Shown here piece by piece: positions 35,314 to 44,312 of a DNA stretch of 64,000 bases (within the stretch, counting starts at the first letter, position 1; the number at the start of each line of letters is the position of its first letter). A program made the position numbers and the translations under genes. Source of the DNA: Actinomyces qiguomingii (lineage in GTDB: Bacteria; Actinomycetota; Actinomycetes; Actinomycetales; Actinomycetaceae); contig NZ_CP025228.1 in the NCBI RefSeq assembly GCF_004102025.1, forward strand, positions 1,922,001 through 1,986,000. Direction: 5' to 3'. The notes under the pieces were generated by a model that searched no databases, was not told where the DNA came from, and worked only from the letters and a program-made list of their open reading frames with translations.

Positions 35314-36087
35314 CTAATCCTGTCGCTGCCAGGTCGTCTTGTTCCTGACGTCGAAGAAGCTGCCGTTCCACACGAAATCCGCTTCGGCCGCGCCGGTGGC
35401 GCAGGCGGAGCAGGCCTCGTCGGTGGGCAGGAACTCACCGACCCACTCCAGGTGAAAGCCGTTATCGATGGGCTTGAGGGTACCCTCGACCGCGAAAATC
35501 GCATTGCTCTGGTAGGGGCCGGCGGCGATCTGGATCCCGGTCTGGATGGCGGGCGGTGCGGAGGCGTCGTCGTAGAAGCCCATGTGGTCATATACCAGGT
35601 TCCCGCCGCCCCAACAGGCGAAGATCACCGCCCGGTAGGCCTTGCCGTCAAGCGTCACCACGGCGGTCTGCTTGACCGTGACACTCATCCTGATGATGCC
35701 GTCCTCCATGCTGGCGAAGCCATCAACGAGGTTCACCCGCCCCTCATCGTTCTCCAGCCAGGCGCATTCGTCGGGCAGGATGACCTCACCGTTGAAGAAG
35801 GCGGTTTCATCCGGAACCGAGGTCTGCTCAGCCAGCGGCTGCGGCGTTGACGTATTGACTGCCTCCTGGGTCAACGACTCTTGCGTGGCGGCGGCGTCGC
35901 TGGAAGCGGAACCCTCGTCGCTGGGTGAAGCCACGGCGGTCGTAGGGGCCGCAATCGGTGACTCCGCGTTGGTACTGGAGCCTGCGTCCCGACCGGCAGT
36001 TGCGCAGCCCAGGACAGAGCCCACCATGATCAGCACAGTCACCGCGGCCATGACGCGCGCACCCATTACTCGGCTCATTGTAAACAT
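35314..36087 (-). CDS. Putative secreted lipoprotein, function unknown
   Basis: 257-residue protein with a lipoprotein signal peptide: basic start (MFTMSRVMGARVM), hydrophobic core and lipobox SVLGC (lipidated Cys at about residue 28). A Ser/Thr/Ala-rich linker (about 30-95) precedes a globular domain of about 160 residues containing ILPDECAWLENDEGRVN, VIFACWGGGNLVYDH and a paired Cys (ACSACATG). The start at 36087 was chosen because GAGG lies 7 nt upstream. It is convergent with the ABC membrane gene (stop codons 4 bp apart) and downstream of the Dpp-type importer genes. Not recognised as a substrate-binding protein. Confidence 0.7.
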   Translation of the reverse strand: MFTMSRVMGARVMAAVTVLIMVGSVLGCATAGRDAGSSTNAESPIAAPTTAVASPSDEGSASSDAAATQESLTQEAVNTSTPQPLAEQTSVPDETAFFNGEVILPDECAWLENDEGRVNLVDGFASMEDGIIRMSVTVKQTAVVTLDGKAYRAVIFACWGGGNLVYDHMGFYDDASAPPAIQTGIQIAAGPYQSNAIFAVEGTLKPIDNGFHLEWVGEFLPTDEACSACATGAAEADFVWNGSFFDVRNKTTWQRQD

Positions 36088-36118
36088 GCTAGACCTCACA
36101 CAATCTAGTCCCTGGCAT

Positions 36119-37861
36119 TCAGTCGGTCACGGCACGGTACAGGTCGATTCCCGACCCCGGCACCGCCTCGATCAGGCGCTTGGTGTATTCCTCACGAGGA
36201 CTTGCGAATATTTCGTCACTGGGCCCGGTCTCAACGACCCGCCCCTGCTCCATGACGACGACGTCGTCGGCAAGCAGACGCACCACAGCCAGGTCATGGG
36301 TGATGAACAGGTAACTCAACTCCAGTTCGGCCTGCAGATCCGACAGCAGCTTAAGGATCTGCGCCTGCACCAGCACATCTAGGGCGGAGACCGCCTCGTC
36401 CAGCACGACGATCTCGGGTCGCAGCGCCAGTGCCCTGGCGATGGCCACGCGCTGGCGCTGTCCCCCGGACAGTTCTCCGGGGTAGCGGCGCATGGCGGAG
36501 CGAGGCAACGCCACCATATCCAGCAGTTCAGCGACCCGCTGTTCCCTTTCTTTGCGGGTGCCCACGCGGTGCACTCGCAGCGGCTCCTCAACCGAGGAGA
36601 ACACCGAGTACATGGGGTCCAGGGACCCGTAGGGGTTCTGGAACACCGGTTGCATGACTCGCCGCAGCCCGAATAGCTCTTGCCGGTTCAGTGTCGACAG
36701 GTCAGTGCCGTGGTGGAACACCTTCCCGCTGGTCGGGTCGGTCAGGTTCAGGATGATGTTGGCGACCGTAGATTTGCCCGACCCGGACTCGCCGACCAGA
36801 GCCAGCGTGGTGCCTTTGCGCAGCCCGAAGCTGACGTCGTTTACGGCCTTGAAGGTCTTGGCCTTCCCCTTGGCGCCACGCACCGGGAAGATCTTGGTCA
36901 GATGTTCAACCCGCAGCACGTCCTCGGTGGACACGGCGCCCAGGCCCGCACCCAGCAGCTCCTCCTCCGTGGTCTCCACCCCCTGGGCGTGAGCCTGCTC
37001 AATGCGGTGAGAAGCCAGTGAGGGAGCCGCCTGCACCAGTCGCTTGGTGTAGGGGTGCTGGGGGTCCTTGAGGATCTCCAGGCTGGGACCGGATTCGACG
37101 ACGCGGCCCCGATGCATCACCACCAGGTGTTCGGCCCGTTCGGCAGCCAACCCCAGATCGTGGGTGATCAGCAGCATGGCGGTTCCGCGTTCGCGGGTCA
37201 GGGTCTGCAGGTGATCGAGGATGACCCGTTGGACGGTGACGTCTAATGCACTGGTCGGCTCGTCGGCGATCAGCAGACTCGGGTCGGCGGCTATGTCGAT
37301 GGCGATCAGGGCTCGCTGCCGCATACCTCCGGAGAACTCGTGCGGATACTGCTTTGCGCGGCGGTCGGCGTCCGGCAGGCCAGCTTCGGTGAGCAGTTCG
37401 GTCACTCTGCGGTCCAGCCGGCCGCCCGGCACAACATTGTTGGCCAGCAGCGTTTCCTTGACCTGGTTGCCGATCGACCATACTGGGTTTAGGTTGCTCA
37501 TCGGGTCCTGCGGCACCAGGCCGATGCGGGCGCCGCGCAAGGCGGTCATGTCCTTGGCGGAGGCGCGGGTCAGATCGCGTCCTTCGAACAGGATCTGTCC
37601 GCCGGTTACGCGGCCGGTGCCCGGAAGCAGCCCGATAACGGCGTGGGCGGTTGTGGACTTGCCGGAGCCGGACTCCCCCACAATGGCCACGGACTGGCCC
37701 GGGTAGACGCTTAGATTCGCCTTGCGCACCGCCGGAACCATGCCAGTGGAGGAACGGAAGGCCACTTCGAGGTCGCGGATCTCCAGCAGCGGCTTATCGG
37801 GATCCGGGCGCCTTTGCGCGGTGGTGGTGTCGGTCATGGCATTCGCGTTCGCTTCACTCAT
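36119..37861 (-). CDS. Fused dipeptide/oligopeptide ABC ATPase (DppD-DppF type)
   Basis: 580-residue protein containing two full ABC ATPases. First domain: Walker [13 protein letters not shown] (about 54-65), signature [12 protein letters not shown] (about 166-177), Walker [13 protein letters not shown]. Second domain: [12 protein letters not shown] (about 355-366), [15 protein letters not shown] (about 465-479), [11 protein letters not shown]. Both halves have intact motifs. In E. coli these are two separate subunits; the single-chain form is common in actinobacteria. It overlaps the DppC-type permease gene by 4 bp. It powers import of peptides captured by the substrate-binding lipoprotein at 39822-41432. 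Confidence 0.93.
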   Translation of the reverse strand: MSEANANAMTDTTTAQRRPDPDKPLLEIRDLEVAFRSSTGMVPAVRKANLSVYPGQSVAIVGESGSGKSTTAHAVIGLLPGTGRVTGGQILFEGRDLTRASAKDMTALRGARIGLVPQDPMSNLNPVWSIGNQVKETLLANNVVPGGRLDRRVTELLTEAGLPDADRRAKQYPHEFSGGMRQRALIAIDIAADPSLLIADEPTSALDVTVQRVILDHLQTLTRERGTAMLLITHDLGLAAERAEHLVVMHRGRVVESGPSLEILKDPQHPYTKRLVQAAPSLASHRIEQAHAQGVETTEEELLGAGLGAVSTEDVLRVEHLTKIFPVRGAKGKAKTFKAVNDVSFGLRKGTTLALVGESGSGKSTVANIILNLTDPTSGKVFHHGTDLSTLNRQELFGLRRVMQPVFQNPYGSLDPMYSVFSSVEEPLRVHRVGTRKEREQRVAELLDMVALPRSAMRRYPGELSGGQRQRVAIARALALRPEIVVLDEAVSALDVLVQAQILKLLSDLQAELELSYLFITHDLAVVRLLADDVVVMEQGRVVETGPSDEIFASPREEYTKRLIEAVPGSGIDLYRAVTD

Positions 37862-38826
37862 TTGCGGGCCTTGGGGTCGAGGGCGTCGCGCACGACGTCA
37901 CCCATCATGATGAAGCCGAGCACCGTCAGAGCCAGGGCACCGGCCGGGTAGAAGAGGATGCCGGGGGCGTTGCGTAGAGAGGACTGGGCGGCGGAGATGT
38001 CCGCACCCCACGACACGATCGTTGCTGGCAGCCCGATCCCTAGGAAGGACATGGTCGCCTCGGTGACAATGTATGACCCCAGGGACACGGTCGCGGTGAC
38101 GATGATGGGGGCTGCAGCGTTGGGCAGGATGTGCCGGAACATGGTCGCCCATCTGCCGGCGCCCAATGCCGTCGAGGCGGTGACGAACTCGTCATTCTTC
38201 ACCGACATGACCGCGCCACGCGTAATGCGGGCAATCTGCGGCCAGCCGAAGATCCCCAGCACCAGCACCACCGTGAAGACCGAGCGGTGCGTCTTGAACA
38301 TGCTCATCACCACGATGGCGGCGAGCATGAAGGGCACGGCGAAAAAGATGTCGGTGATGCGCGACAGCAGGGTGTCAAACCAGCCGCCGAAGTATCCCGC
38401 TATGGCGCCAACCATAGAGCCGACCGCGACCACGAGCAGCGTGGTCAGCACCCCTACGCTTACAGATGCACGGGCGCCATAGACGGTACGGGCGTAGATG
38501 TCGCAGCCCTGCTTGTCGAAGCCGAAGGGATGTCCGGACCGTGCCGGCGCCAGGGAGTTGCTCAGCTCGCAGAAGCGGGGATCGGTGTTCGTGAACAGTC
38601 CCGGCGCCACCGCCAGTGCGACGGCGGCGAGGATAAGCAGGGCGGCGATCCAGAACAGGGGACGCCGACGCAGCTGCTTCCACGCCTCCCCCCACATCGA
38701 CGCCGGTGCGGACTCGTCGGCGACGGCATCGACCGCGCCCAGACCGGTCTCATCGACGTCGGAGACGAAGCGCTCCTGGCCGGGGCGGGTGGCACCGGGC
38801 GCACCTGGTTGAAGAGTGTCAGGCAT
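37858..38826 (-). CDS. Peptide ABC transporter permease (DppC type)
   Basis: 322-residue permease starting MPDTLQPGAPGATRP. It has a 50-residue cytoplasmic leader, a first helix at about 62-82 and the binding-protein-dependent permease core with the EAA loop EFVTASTALGAGRWATMFRHILPN (split: about 215-238). The start at 38826 overlaps the DppB stop. Six helices are predicted by eye, usual for DppC/OppC. Confidence 0.92.
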   Translation of the reverse strand: MPDTLQPGAPGATRPGQERFVSDVDETGLGAVDAVADESAPASMWGEAWKQLRRRPLFWIAALLILAAVALAVAPGLFTNTDPRFCELSNSLAPARSGHPFGFDKQGCDIYARTVYGARASVSVGVLTTLLVVAVGSMVGAIAGYFGGWFDTLLSRITDIFFAVPFMLAAIVVMSMFKTHRSVFTVVLVLGIFGWPQIARITRGAVMSVKNDEFVTASTALGAGRWATMFRHILPNAAAPIIVTATVSLGSYIVTEATMSFLGIGLPATIVSWGADISAAQSSLRNAPGILFYPAGALALTVLGFIMMGDVVRDALDPKARK

Positions 38827-39745
38827 AGCGGATCCTCGGGTCGAGGGCGGCGTAGAGCAGGTCCACGAGCAGGTTGGAAATGATGAAGACGAGCACGAGC
38901 ACGGTGGTGAAGGATACGACCGTTGTTCCCTGACCTTGGAGGATCGCCCGGTACAGGGTGCCGCCAACACCGTGGATGTTGAAGATTCCTTCCGTGACGA
39001 TGGCGCCGCCCATCAGCGCCCCCAGGTCCGCCCCGAGGAAGGTCACCACCGGGATCAACGAGTTGCGCAGGATGTGGTGGGTGACCACGCGGCGCTCGGA
39101 GATGCCCTTGGCCCGGGCGGTGCGCACATAGTCGGCGGACAGGTTCTCCCCCACGGAGGTGCGGGTCAGCCGCAGCACATAGGCGAAGGAGACGGCCGAA
39201 AGCACCATGGCAGGCATGAGCAGGTCTCGGACGCCCGGATTGCTGCCCGCCGTAACCGGCAGCCAGCCGGCCTTGATGCCGATGAGGAACTGCAGCACGA
39301 AACCGATGACGAAGGTGGGGACGGCGATCACCGTCATGGAGACGATCAGCACCGTGGCGTCGAAGGCTCCGCCCCGGCGCAGCCCAGCCACGGTCCCGAT
39401 GATGATCCCGAATACGGCCTCCAACACCAGCGCCATCACCGCCAGTTTGATGGTGACGGGGAAGGCCTGCGCCATCACCTCGGAAACGGGCTGACGGGAG
39501 AAGGTGGTGCCGAAATCACCGGTGAAGATGCCTTTGATGTACAGCAGGTACTGGACAATGAAGGGCTGATCCAGGTGGTACTCGGCGCGGATCTGGGCGA
39601 CGACGGCGTCGGACAGGGCCCGCTCCCCGCCCAGGGCGGCCACCGGGTCGCCGGGCAAGGCGAAGACCATGGCATAGATCAGGAAGGTGGCCCCGAAGAA
39701 CACGGGAACCATCTGCAGGAGTCTGCGCCCAACGTAGCGGAGCAT
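38819..39745 (-). CDS. Peptide ABC transporter permease (DppB type)
   Basis: 308-residue permease beginning MLRYVGRRLLQMVPVFFGAT, the standard DppB N-terminal helix, followed by a periplasmic loop (ALPGDPVAALGG) and the EAA loop DYVRTARAKGISERRVVTHH (about 202-221). It lies downstream of the substrate-binding gene, after a perfect palindrome that probably lowers read-through. Confidence 0.93.
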   Translation of the reverse strand: MLRYVGRRLLQMVPVFFGATFLIYAMVFALPGDPVAALGGERALSDAVVAQIRAEYHLDQPFIVQYLLYIKGIFTGDFGTTFSRQPVSEVMAQAFPVTIKLAVMALVLEAVFGIIIGTVAGLRRGGAFDATVLIVSMTVIAVPTFVIGFVLQFLIGIKAGWLPVTAGSNPGVRDLLMPAMVLSAVSFAYVLRLTRTSVGENLSADYVRTARAKGISERRVVTHHILRNSLIPVVTFLGADLGALMGGAIVTEGIFNIHGVGGTLYRAILQGQGTTVVSFTTVLVLVFIISNLLVDLLYAALDPRIRYA

Positions 39746-39777
39746 GTGAGTCTTCCTGTTTGTTGGCGATCAAGTCA

Positions 39778-39809
39778 TCGGGGCCGGGCGGGCGCCCGCC
39801 CGGCCCCGA
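39778..39809 (-). terminator. Perfect 32 bp palindrome between binding-protein and permease genes
   Basis: TCGGGGCCGGGCGGGC (39778-39793) is followed directly by its complement (39794-39809). It sits just after the stop of the substrate-binding gene and before DppB, where an attenuator or mRNA-stabilising hairpin often keeps the binding protein in excess over the permease. Confidence 0.7.
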
Positions 39810-39821
39810 CAGCCGGGAGTG

Positions 39822-41432
39822 TCAGGCCTTGGTGATGGCGTAGTAGAGCGGAACGGAGTTCCAGCCCCACTCGACGTTGGACACCAGGCTCGAGTAGCCA
39901 CCGAAGCCGTTCTGGTACCACAGCGGAATGGCCGGCAGGTCGGTAAGCAGTATCGTCTGCGCCTGCTTGTACAGCTTCAGCGCCTCGTCGGGGTCGGTGG
40001 CCTGCGCGGCCCCTTTCAGCAGGCCGTCGAACTCCGCGTTGGCGTAGTGGGCGTCATTGGAACCGGCTCCCGTTTGGTAGACGGCGCCCAGGAAGTTGGA
40101 CATGGACGGGTAGTCGGCCTGCCAGCCGTTGCGGAAGCCCGACTTGATGGCGCGGGCATGGATGTCGTCGCGCAGCTCCTGGAACGTCGGGTAGGACTTG
40201 CCGGAGGCCTCGATCCCGAGGGTGTTCTTAATGGAATTGCATACGGCGTCCACCCAAGTCTTGTGCGGGCCGTCGGCGTTGTAGGCAATCGTGAACTCGC
40301 CCTCAAAGGGGCTGATGGCATCTGCGGCGGCCCACGCCTCCTTGGCGGCGTCGGGGTCGTAGGTCAGCACCTCATTGCCCTCGACATCCTCGGTCCACCC
40401 GTCGATAACCGGGGAGGTGAAGTCGGATGCCGGGGTGCGGGTCTCGTTGTAGATGGTGTCGCAGATCTCCTGCCGGTTGACGGCCAGGGACAGGGCCCTA
40501 CGGCGCAGTCGCCCCTCCTGATCCATCTTGAAGTGCTCGGAGTCGACGTCGATGGAGAAGCACTGCACAACCGCGCCAGGCTCGTTGACGGCCCGGTCAG
40601 CCAGGTCGTCCTTGAAGGTGGCCAGGGCGGAATCCGGGATCGCGTCCAGGACGTCGACGGCGTCGGACTGTAGGTCGGCGTAGGCGGCGTCGTAGTCGGT
40701 GTAGAACACGAAGGTGATCCCTTCGTTGGCGGCCTTGCGCGGGCCGGCGTAGTCGGGGTTGGTGACTAGCTCGGCCCGGTCGTTGTGGGTCCAGCTGGAC
40801 AGCGTGTAGGGGCCGTTACCGACAGGGTTCTGACCGAAGGCGTCCATATCGTCGTAGGCGGACTCCGGCAGCGGGTAGAAGGCGGAGTAGCCCAGGCGCA
40901 ACGGGAAGTCGGACTGCGGTTCGGTCAGGGTGATGGTGAACTCGGTGTCGGAGACCTTCTTCAACCCCGTCAGTTCGGAGTCCTCATCGTAGGAGAAGCC
41001 CTGGATCGGCTCGTAGAAGTAGCTGGACAGGTGCGCGTGGGACAGCAGCGCACCGTAGTTCCAAGCGTTGATGAAGGAGTCGGCGGTTACCGGGGTACCG
41101 TCGGAGAAGGTCCAGCCCTCGTTGAGAGTGACGGTGAAGGTCTGGTTGTCGTCGGTGGTGATGTCCTTGGCGACCTCGTTGACTATGCCCCCATCGGCGT
41201 CGTAGCTGAACAGGCCGGCGAAGAGCAGATCCACGATGCGTCCGCCCCCGACCTCATTGGTGTTTGAGGGAATCAACGGGTTTTGCGGCTCGGTGCCGTA
41301 GGCGAGTACGGAATTGCTAGCGGCCGAGTCATCGGAGTTGTTGGAACCGCATGCTGCCAGGGACAACAGCACGGCCGTTGAGGCTGCTCCAATGCCGAAG
41401 GCACGGCGGGAGACGACAGTTGCGGTGTTCAT
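39822..41432 (-). CDS. Peptide ABC transporter substrate-binding lipoprotein (DppA/OppA type)
   Basis: 536-residue solute-binding protein, family 5. The signal peptide has an RR pair (SRRAFGIGAAS), then a lipobox LAACG (Cys at about residue 28). The mature protein has the family landmarks LNEGWTFSDGTPVTADSFIN (about 104-123), NPVGNGPYTLSSW (about 199-211) and SLAVNRQEICDTIYN (about 330-344). It is the first gene of the operon, which then reads permease, permease, fused ATPase. It captures short peptides for import; the exact specificity is not readable. Confidence 0.93.
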   Translation of the reverse strand: MNTATVVSRRAFGIGAASTAVLLSLAACGSNNSDDSAASNSVLAYGTEPQNPLIPSNTNEVGGGRIVDLLFAGLFSYDADGGIVNEVAKDITTDDNQTFTVTLNEGWTFSDGTPVTADSFINAWNYGALLSHAHLSSYFYEPIQGFSYDEDSELTGLKKVSDTEFTITLTEPQSDFPLRLGYSAFYPLPESAYDDMDAFGQNPVGNGPYTLSSWTHNDRAELVTNPDYAGPRKAANEGITFVFYTDYDAAYADLQSDAVDVLDAIPDSALATFKDDLADRAVNEPGAVVQCFSIDVDSEHFKMDQEGRLRRRALSLAVNRQEICDTIYNETRTPASDFTSPVIDGWTEDVEGNEVLTYDPDAAKEAWAAADAISPFEGEFTIAYNADGPHKTWVDAVCNSIKNTLGIEASGKSYPTFQELRDDIHARAIKSGFRNGWQADYPSMSNFLGAVYQTGAGSNDAHYANAEFDGLLKGAAQATDPDEALKLYKQAQTILLTDLPAIPLWYQNGFGGYSSLVSNVEWGWNSVPLYYAITKA

Positions 41433-41493
41433 CGGTCCTCTATGGTCGTTGTACTAGTTGAAGCGGATGCGCGAAGGCGTCTGCGGCGACGCG

Positions 41494-41526
41494 CTCGACG
41501 GCCGATGCGACGCATCGACCGTCGAG
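41494..41526 (-). terminator. Hairpin between aspS and the peptide importer operon
   Basis: 16-base arms (outer CTCGACGG / CCGTCGAG, one mismatch) around a single-base loop, 55 bp past the aspS stop on the minus strand. The remaining intergenic sequence to 41433 must hold the promoter of the peptide importer. Confidence 0.65.
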
Positions 41527-41580
41527 ACTATTCACACGCGCTAGAGAATACACACATTGACGTCGTAACGAATCGGCTCG

Positions 41581-43356
41581 TCAGGATTCGTCTTCGGGCA
41601 CGGCGTCGACACCCGCTTCCTTGCGCTGCTCGGGCGTGATCGGCGCTGGCGCGTCGGTCAGCGGGTCGTAGCCGCCGCCAGACTTGGGGAAGGCGATCAC
41701 ATCGCGGATGGAGTCCGCGCCGGTGAGCAGCGACACTATGCGGTCCCAGCCGAAGGCGATGCCGCCGTGCGGCGGAGCGCCGTACTTGAAGGCGTCCAGC
41801 AGGAAGCCGAACTTCTCCTGGGCCTCCTCCGGGCCGATCCCCATCACCTTGAAGACGCGCTCCTGAACATCACGCCGGTGAATACGGATGGATCCGCCGC
41901 CAATCTCGTTGCCGTTGCACACGATGTCATAGGCGTAGGCGAGCGCGGAGCCGGGATCGGTGTCGAAGCTGTCCAGACACTCCGGCTTGGGCGAGGTGAA
42001 GGCATGGTGGACGGCGGTCCAGGCCGACTCGCCCAGCGCCACGTCTCCCTCCGCTTTGGCCTCGGCCGACGGCTTGAACAGGGGGGCGTCCACCACCCAG
42101 ACGAAGGACCAGGCACCCTCGTCAATCAGCCCGCAGCGCTTGCCGATCTCCAGGCGGGCGGCCCCCAGCAGGGCGCGGGAGGCGTCCACGGCGCCGGCGG
42201 CGAAGAAGATGCAGTCCCCCGGGTGCGCGCCCGCAGCCGCGGCGAGCACGGCGCGCTCGGTGTCAGTGATGTTCTTGGCGACAGGGCCACCCAGGGTGCC
42301 GTCCTCGGCCACGGTTACGTAGGCCAGACCGCGGGCACCGCGCTGCCGGGCCCATTCCTGCCAGGCGTCGAAGGTGCGTCGGGACTGGGAGGCGCCTCCC
42401 GGCATCACAACGGCGCCGACGTAAGGGTTCTGGAATACCCTGAAGGTGGTGTCCTTGAAGAAGTCGGTCAGATCCACCAACTCAAGTCCGAAGCGCAGAT
42501 CCGGCTTGTCGGTCCCGTAACGCTCCATCGCTTCGCGGTAGGTGATGCGCGGAATCGGGGTGGGCAGCTCGTAATCGATCAAAGCCCAGACCTCGCGCAG
42601 GACGTCCTCGGCGACGGCGATGACATCCTCCTGGTCGACGAAGCTCATCTCAACGTCCAACTGGGTGAACTCCGGCTGGCGGTCGGCACGGAAGTCTTCA
42701 TCGCGGTAGCAGCGGGCGATCTGGTAGTAACGTTCCATACCGGCCACCATGAGCAGCTGTTTGAACAGCTGGGGGCTCTGCGGCAGGGCGTACCACGAAC
42801 CGGGAGCGAGCCTGGCGGGCACCAGGAAGTCGCGGGCGCCCTCCGGGGTGGAGCGGGTCAGCGTGGGCGTCTCGACCTCGACGAAGTCGTGGCCATCCAG
42901 CACCCGGCGGGCGGCTTGAGAGACCTTGGAGCGCAGCCGCATGGCATGCTGCATGGGGGTGCGGCGCAGGTCGAGATAACGGTACTTCAGGCGGGTCTCC
43001 TCCCCCACCTGGCCGGAGTCCTCGGCATGGTCGGAAACCTGGAGGGGCAGTGCCGCGGCAGGGTTGAGGATCTCCACGTCGGAGACGACGACCTCGATCT
43101 GCCCGGTGGGCAGGTTGGGGTTGGCGTTGCCCTCGGGACGGGCGCAGACCTCGCCGGTCACCCGGAGCACGTACTCGGCACGCAGATCGTGGGCGATTTC
43201 CTCACGGATGACGACCTGAGCGATGCCCGAGGCGTCTCGCAGGTCGATGAAGGCGACGCCGCCGTGATCACGGCGACGATCCACCCATCCGGCGAGTGTG
43301 ACCACTTCTCCGATATCCGCGGCGCGCAGCGTGCCTGCCTCACGGGTTCGCATCAC
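41581..43356 (-). CDS. aspS: Aspartyl-tRNA synthetase
   Basis: 591-residue bacterial-type AspRS. N-terminal OB-fold anticodon domain ([20 protein letters not shown], about 19-38), class II motif 2 ([21 protein letters not shown], split about 210-230), the GAD insertion domain (about 300-425) and motif 3 ([13 protein letters not shown], about 539-551). The start MMRT at 43356 could equally be the second Met. Whether it is discriminating (Asp only) or also charges tRNA-Asn cannot be settled by eye; no gatCAB is in the window. Confidence 0.96.
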   Translation of the reverse strand: MMRTREAGTLRAADIGEVVTLAGWVDRRRDHGGVAFIDLRDASGIAQVVIREEIAHDLRAEYVLRVTGEVCARPEGNANPNLPTGQIEVVVSDVEILNPAAALPLQVSDHAEDSGQVGEETRLKYRYLDLRRTPMQHAMRLRSKVSQAARRVLDGHDFVEVETPTLTRSTPEGARDFLVPARLAPGSWYALPQSPQLFKQLLMVAGMERYYQIARCYRDEDFRADRQPEFTQLDVEMSFVDQEDVIAVAEDVLREVWALIDYELPTPIPRITYREAMERYGTDKPDLRFGLELVDLTDFFKDTTFRVFQNPYVGAVVMPGGASQSRRTFDAWQEWARQRGARGLAYVTVAEDGTLGGPVAKNITDTERAVLAAAAGAHPGDCIFFAAGAVDASRALLGAARLEIGKRCGLIDEGAWSFVWVVDAPLFKPSAEAKAEGDVALGESAWTAVHHAFTSPKPECLDSFDTDPGSALAYAYDIVCNGNEIGGGSIRIHRRDVQERVFKVMGIGPEEAQEKFGFLLDAFKYGAPPHGGIAFGWDRIVSLLTGADSIRDVIAFPKSGGGYDPLTDAPAPITPEQRKEAGVDAVPEDES

Positions 43357-43377
43357 GATGCTGGTTCCTTCCGTTGG

Positions 43378-43396
43378 GGACGCTGGACCGGCGTCC
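43378..43396 (-). terminator. Small hairpin between surface-protein gene and aspS
   Basis: GGACGC (43378-43383) and GCGTCC (43391-43396) with a 7-base loop, downstream of the gene ending at 43460 and just before aspS. Confidence 0.35.
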
Positions 43397-43459
43397 GGCG
43401 GGGTGCACCGCGAGACGGGCGGGCACCGGCGGCGATACTACGCCGGGTCGGTACGCCGC

Positions 43460-44251
43460 TCAGCGCCGGGCGGCGTATTCGAGTTGACGCTCATAGGCCA
43501 GTAGCCGCCGACGCTCTACCGCCATAATCGCGCTCAGCACCGCCAGCACCGCCGCCAACGCCAGCACGACGGTGGTCACCACCGGCATAGAGGCGGAAAT
43601 CCAGCCGTCTCCGGAAGAGGCGGCGTCCGAGCCGCCTCCCGCAGCGACCACCGGAGCGGTAGCCGTCACAGTGGGCGAGGACGACGCGACATCACCGACC
43701 GTCTGTGAGTCCTTCGCGGGCTCATGGGGCGGGCTGGCCTGCGACTCCCCACCGATGACGGTTACATCGGCCACCGTGAAGTAGGGGCTCTTGTTGGTGT
43801 AGTCCAGGGTGCGCACCGTATTGGTTGGTATATCTTCACCCTCCGTGACGCGGAAACGCAGCCAATGCGTGCCCTTGGCCACGTACGGGGGCAGTTCGAC
43901 GGCGCCGGCGTGGGTGCCGTCCTCGCCCACGGTCAGTTGACCGACCACGCCGGTCTGGCCGCCGGGGGCGAGCTCGCCGTCGTCAATGAGGATCTCCACC
44001 TTGGCTCCCTGCGGGAAACCGGAGAGTGTATAGGTTAGCGTCCCACCGAGTGCGATAGTCGACGGGCTGACGGTGGAGGCCGTGCCGGTGGTGGAGTTGC
44101 CCAACAGCTGATCGGCTTGCGCTCCAGCGGTGGGCGTGAACACCATCACCGCAATCAGCAGCATGAGGAGCAGACGGCGCAGGAGGCGGCGGGCGTGATC
44201 CGGCGTCACCAAAGCAACCGCCCCGTGGCCGCGGCGGTTGCGCGGCGTCAT
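43460..44251 (-). CDS. Secreted, C-terminally membrane-anchored protein of unknown function
   Basis: 263-residue protein: basic N-terminus, signal peptide helix (about 22-47, LLLMLLIAVMVFTPTAGAQA), then a beta-rich extracellular region (STIALGGTLTYTLSGFPQG, VEILIDDGELAP, LPPYVAKGTHWLRFRVTEG) resembling an Ig-like or CARDB-type repeat, a Ser/Thr/Ala linker, and a C-terminal helix (MPVVTTVVLALAAVLAVLSAI) with a positive tail. No LPxTG sortase motif. It lies 61 nt after a larger protein of the same architecture, so the pair probably works at the cell surface together. The start was set at 44251 (MTPRNRRGHG); no strong ribosome site is evident. Confidence 0.65.
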   Translation of the reverse strand: MTPRNRRGHGAVALVTPDHARRLLRRLLLMLLIAVMVFTPTAGAQADQLLGNSTTGTASTVSPSTIALGGTLTYTLSGFPQGAKVEILIDDGELAPGGQTGVVGQLTVGEDGTHAGAVELPPYVAKGTHWLRFRVTEGEDIPTNTVRTLDYTNKSPYFTVADVTVIGGESQASPPHEPAKDSQTVGDVASSSPTVTATAPVVAAGGGSDAASSGDGWISASMPVVTTVVLALAAVLAVLSAIMAVERRRLLAYERQLEYAARR

Positions 44252-44312
44252 AATCCGCGACCGTTGAAGCACGCCTCCCCCTCTCGTTACGCGTCTGTAA
44301 CGAGCATACACG

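Noticed and set aside
41767..43527. 586-codon open frame on the plus strand opposite aspS
   Set aside because: It is an antisense shadow of aspS; high GC keeps stop codons rare. Composition (long Gly/Val/His/Asp runs) is not protein-like and no ribosome site precedes it.
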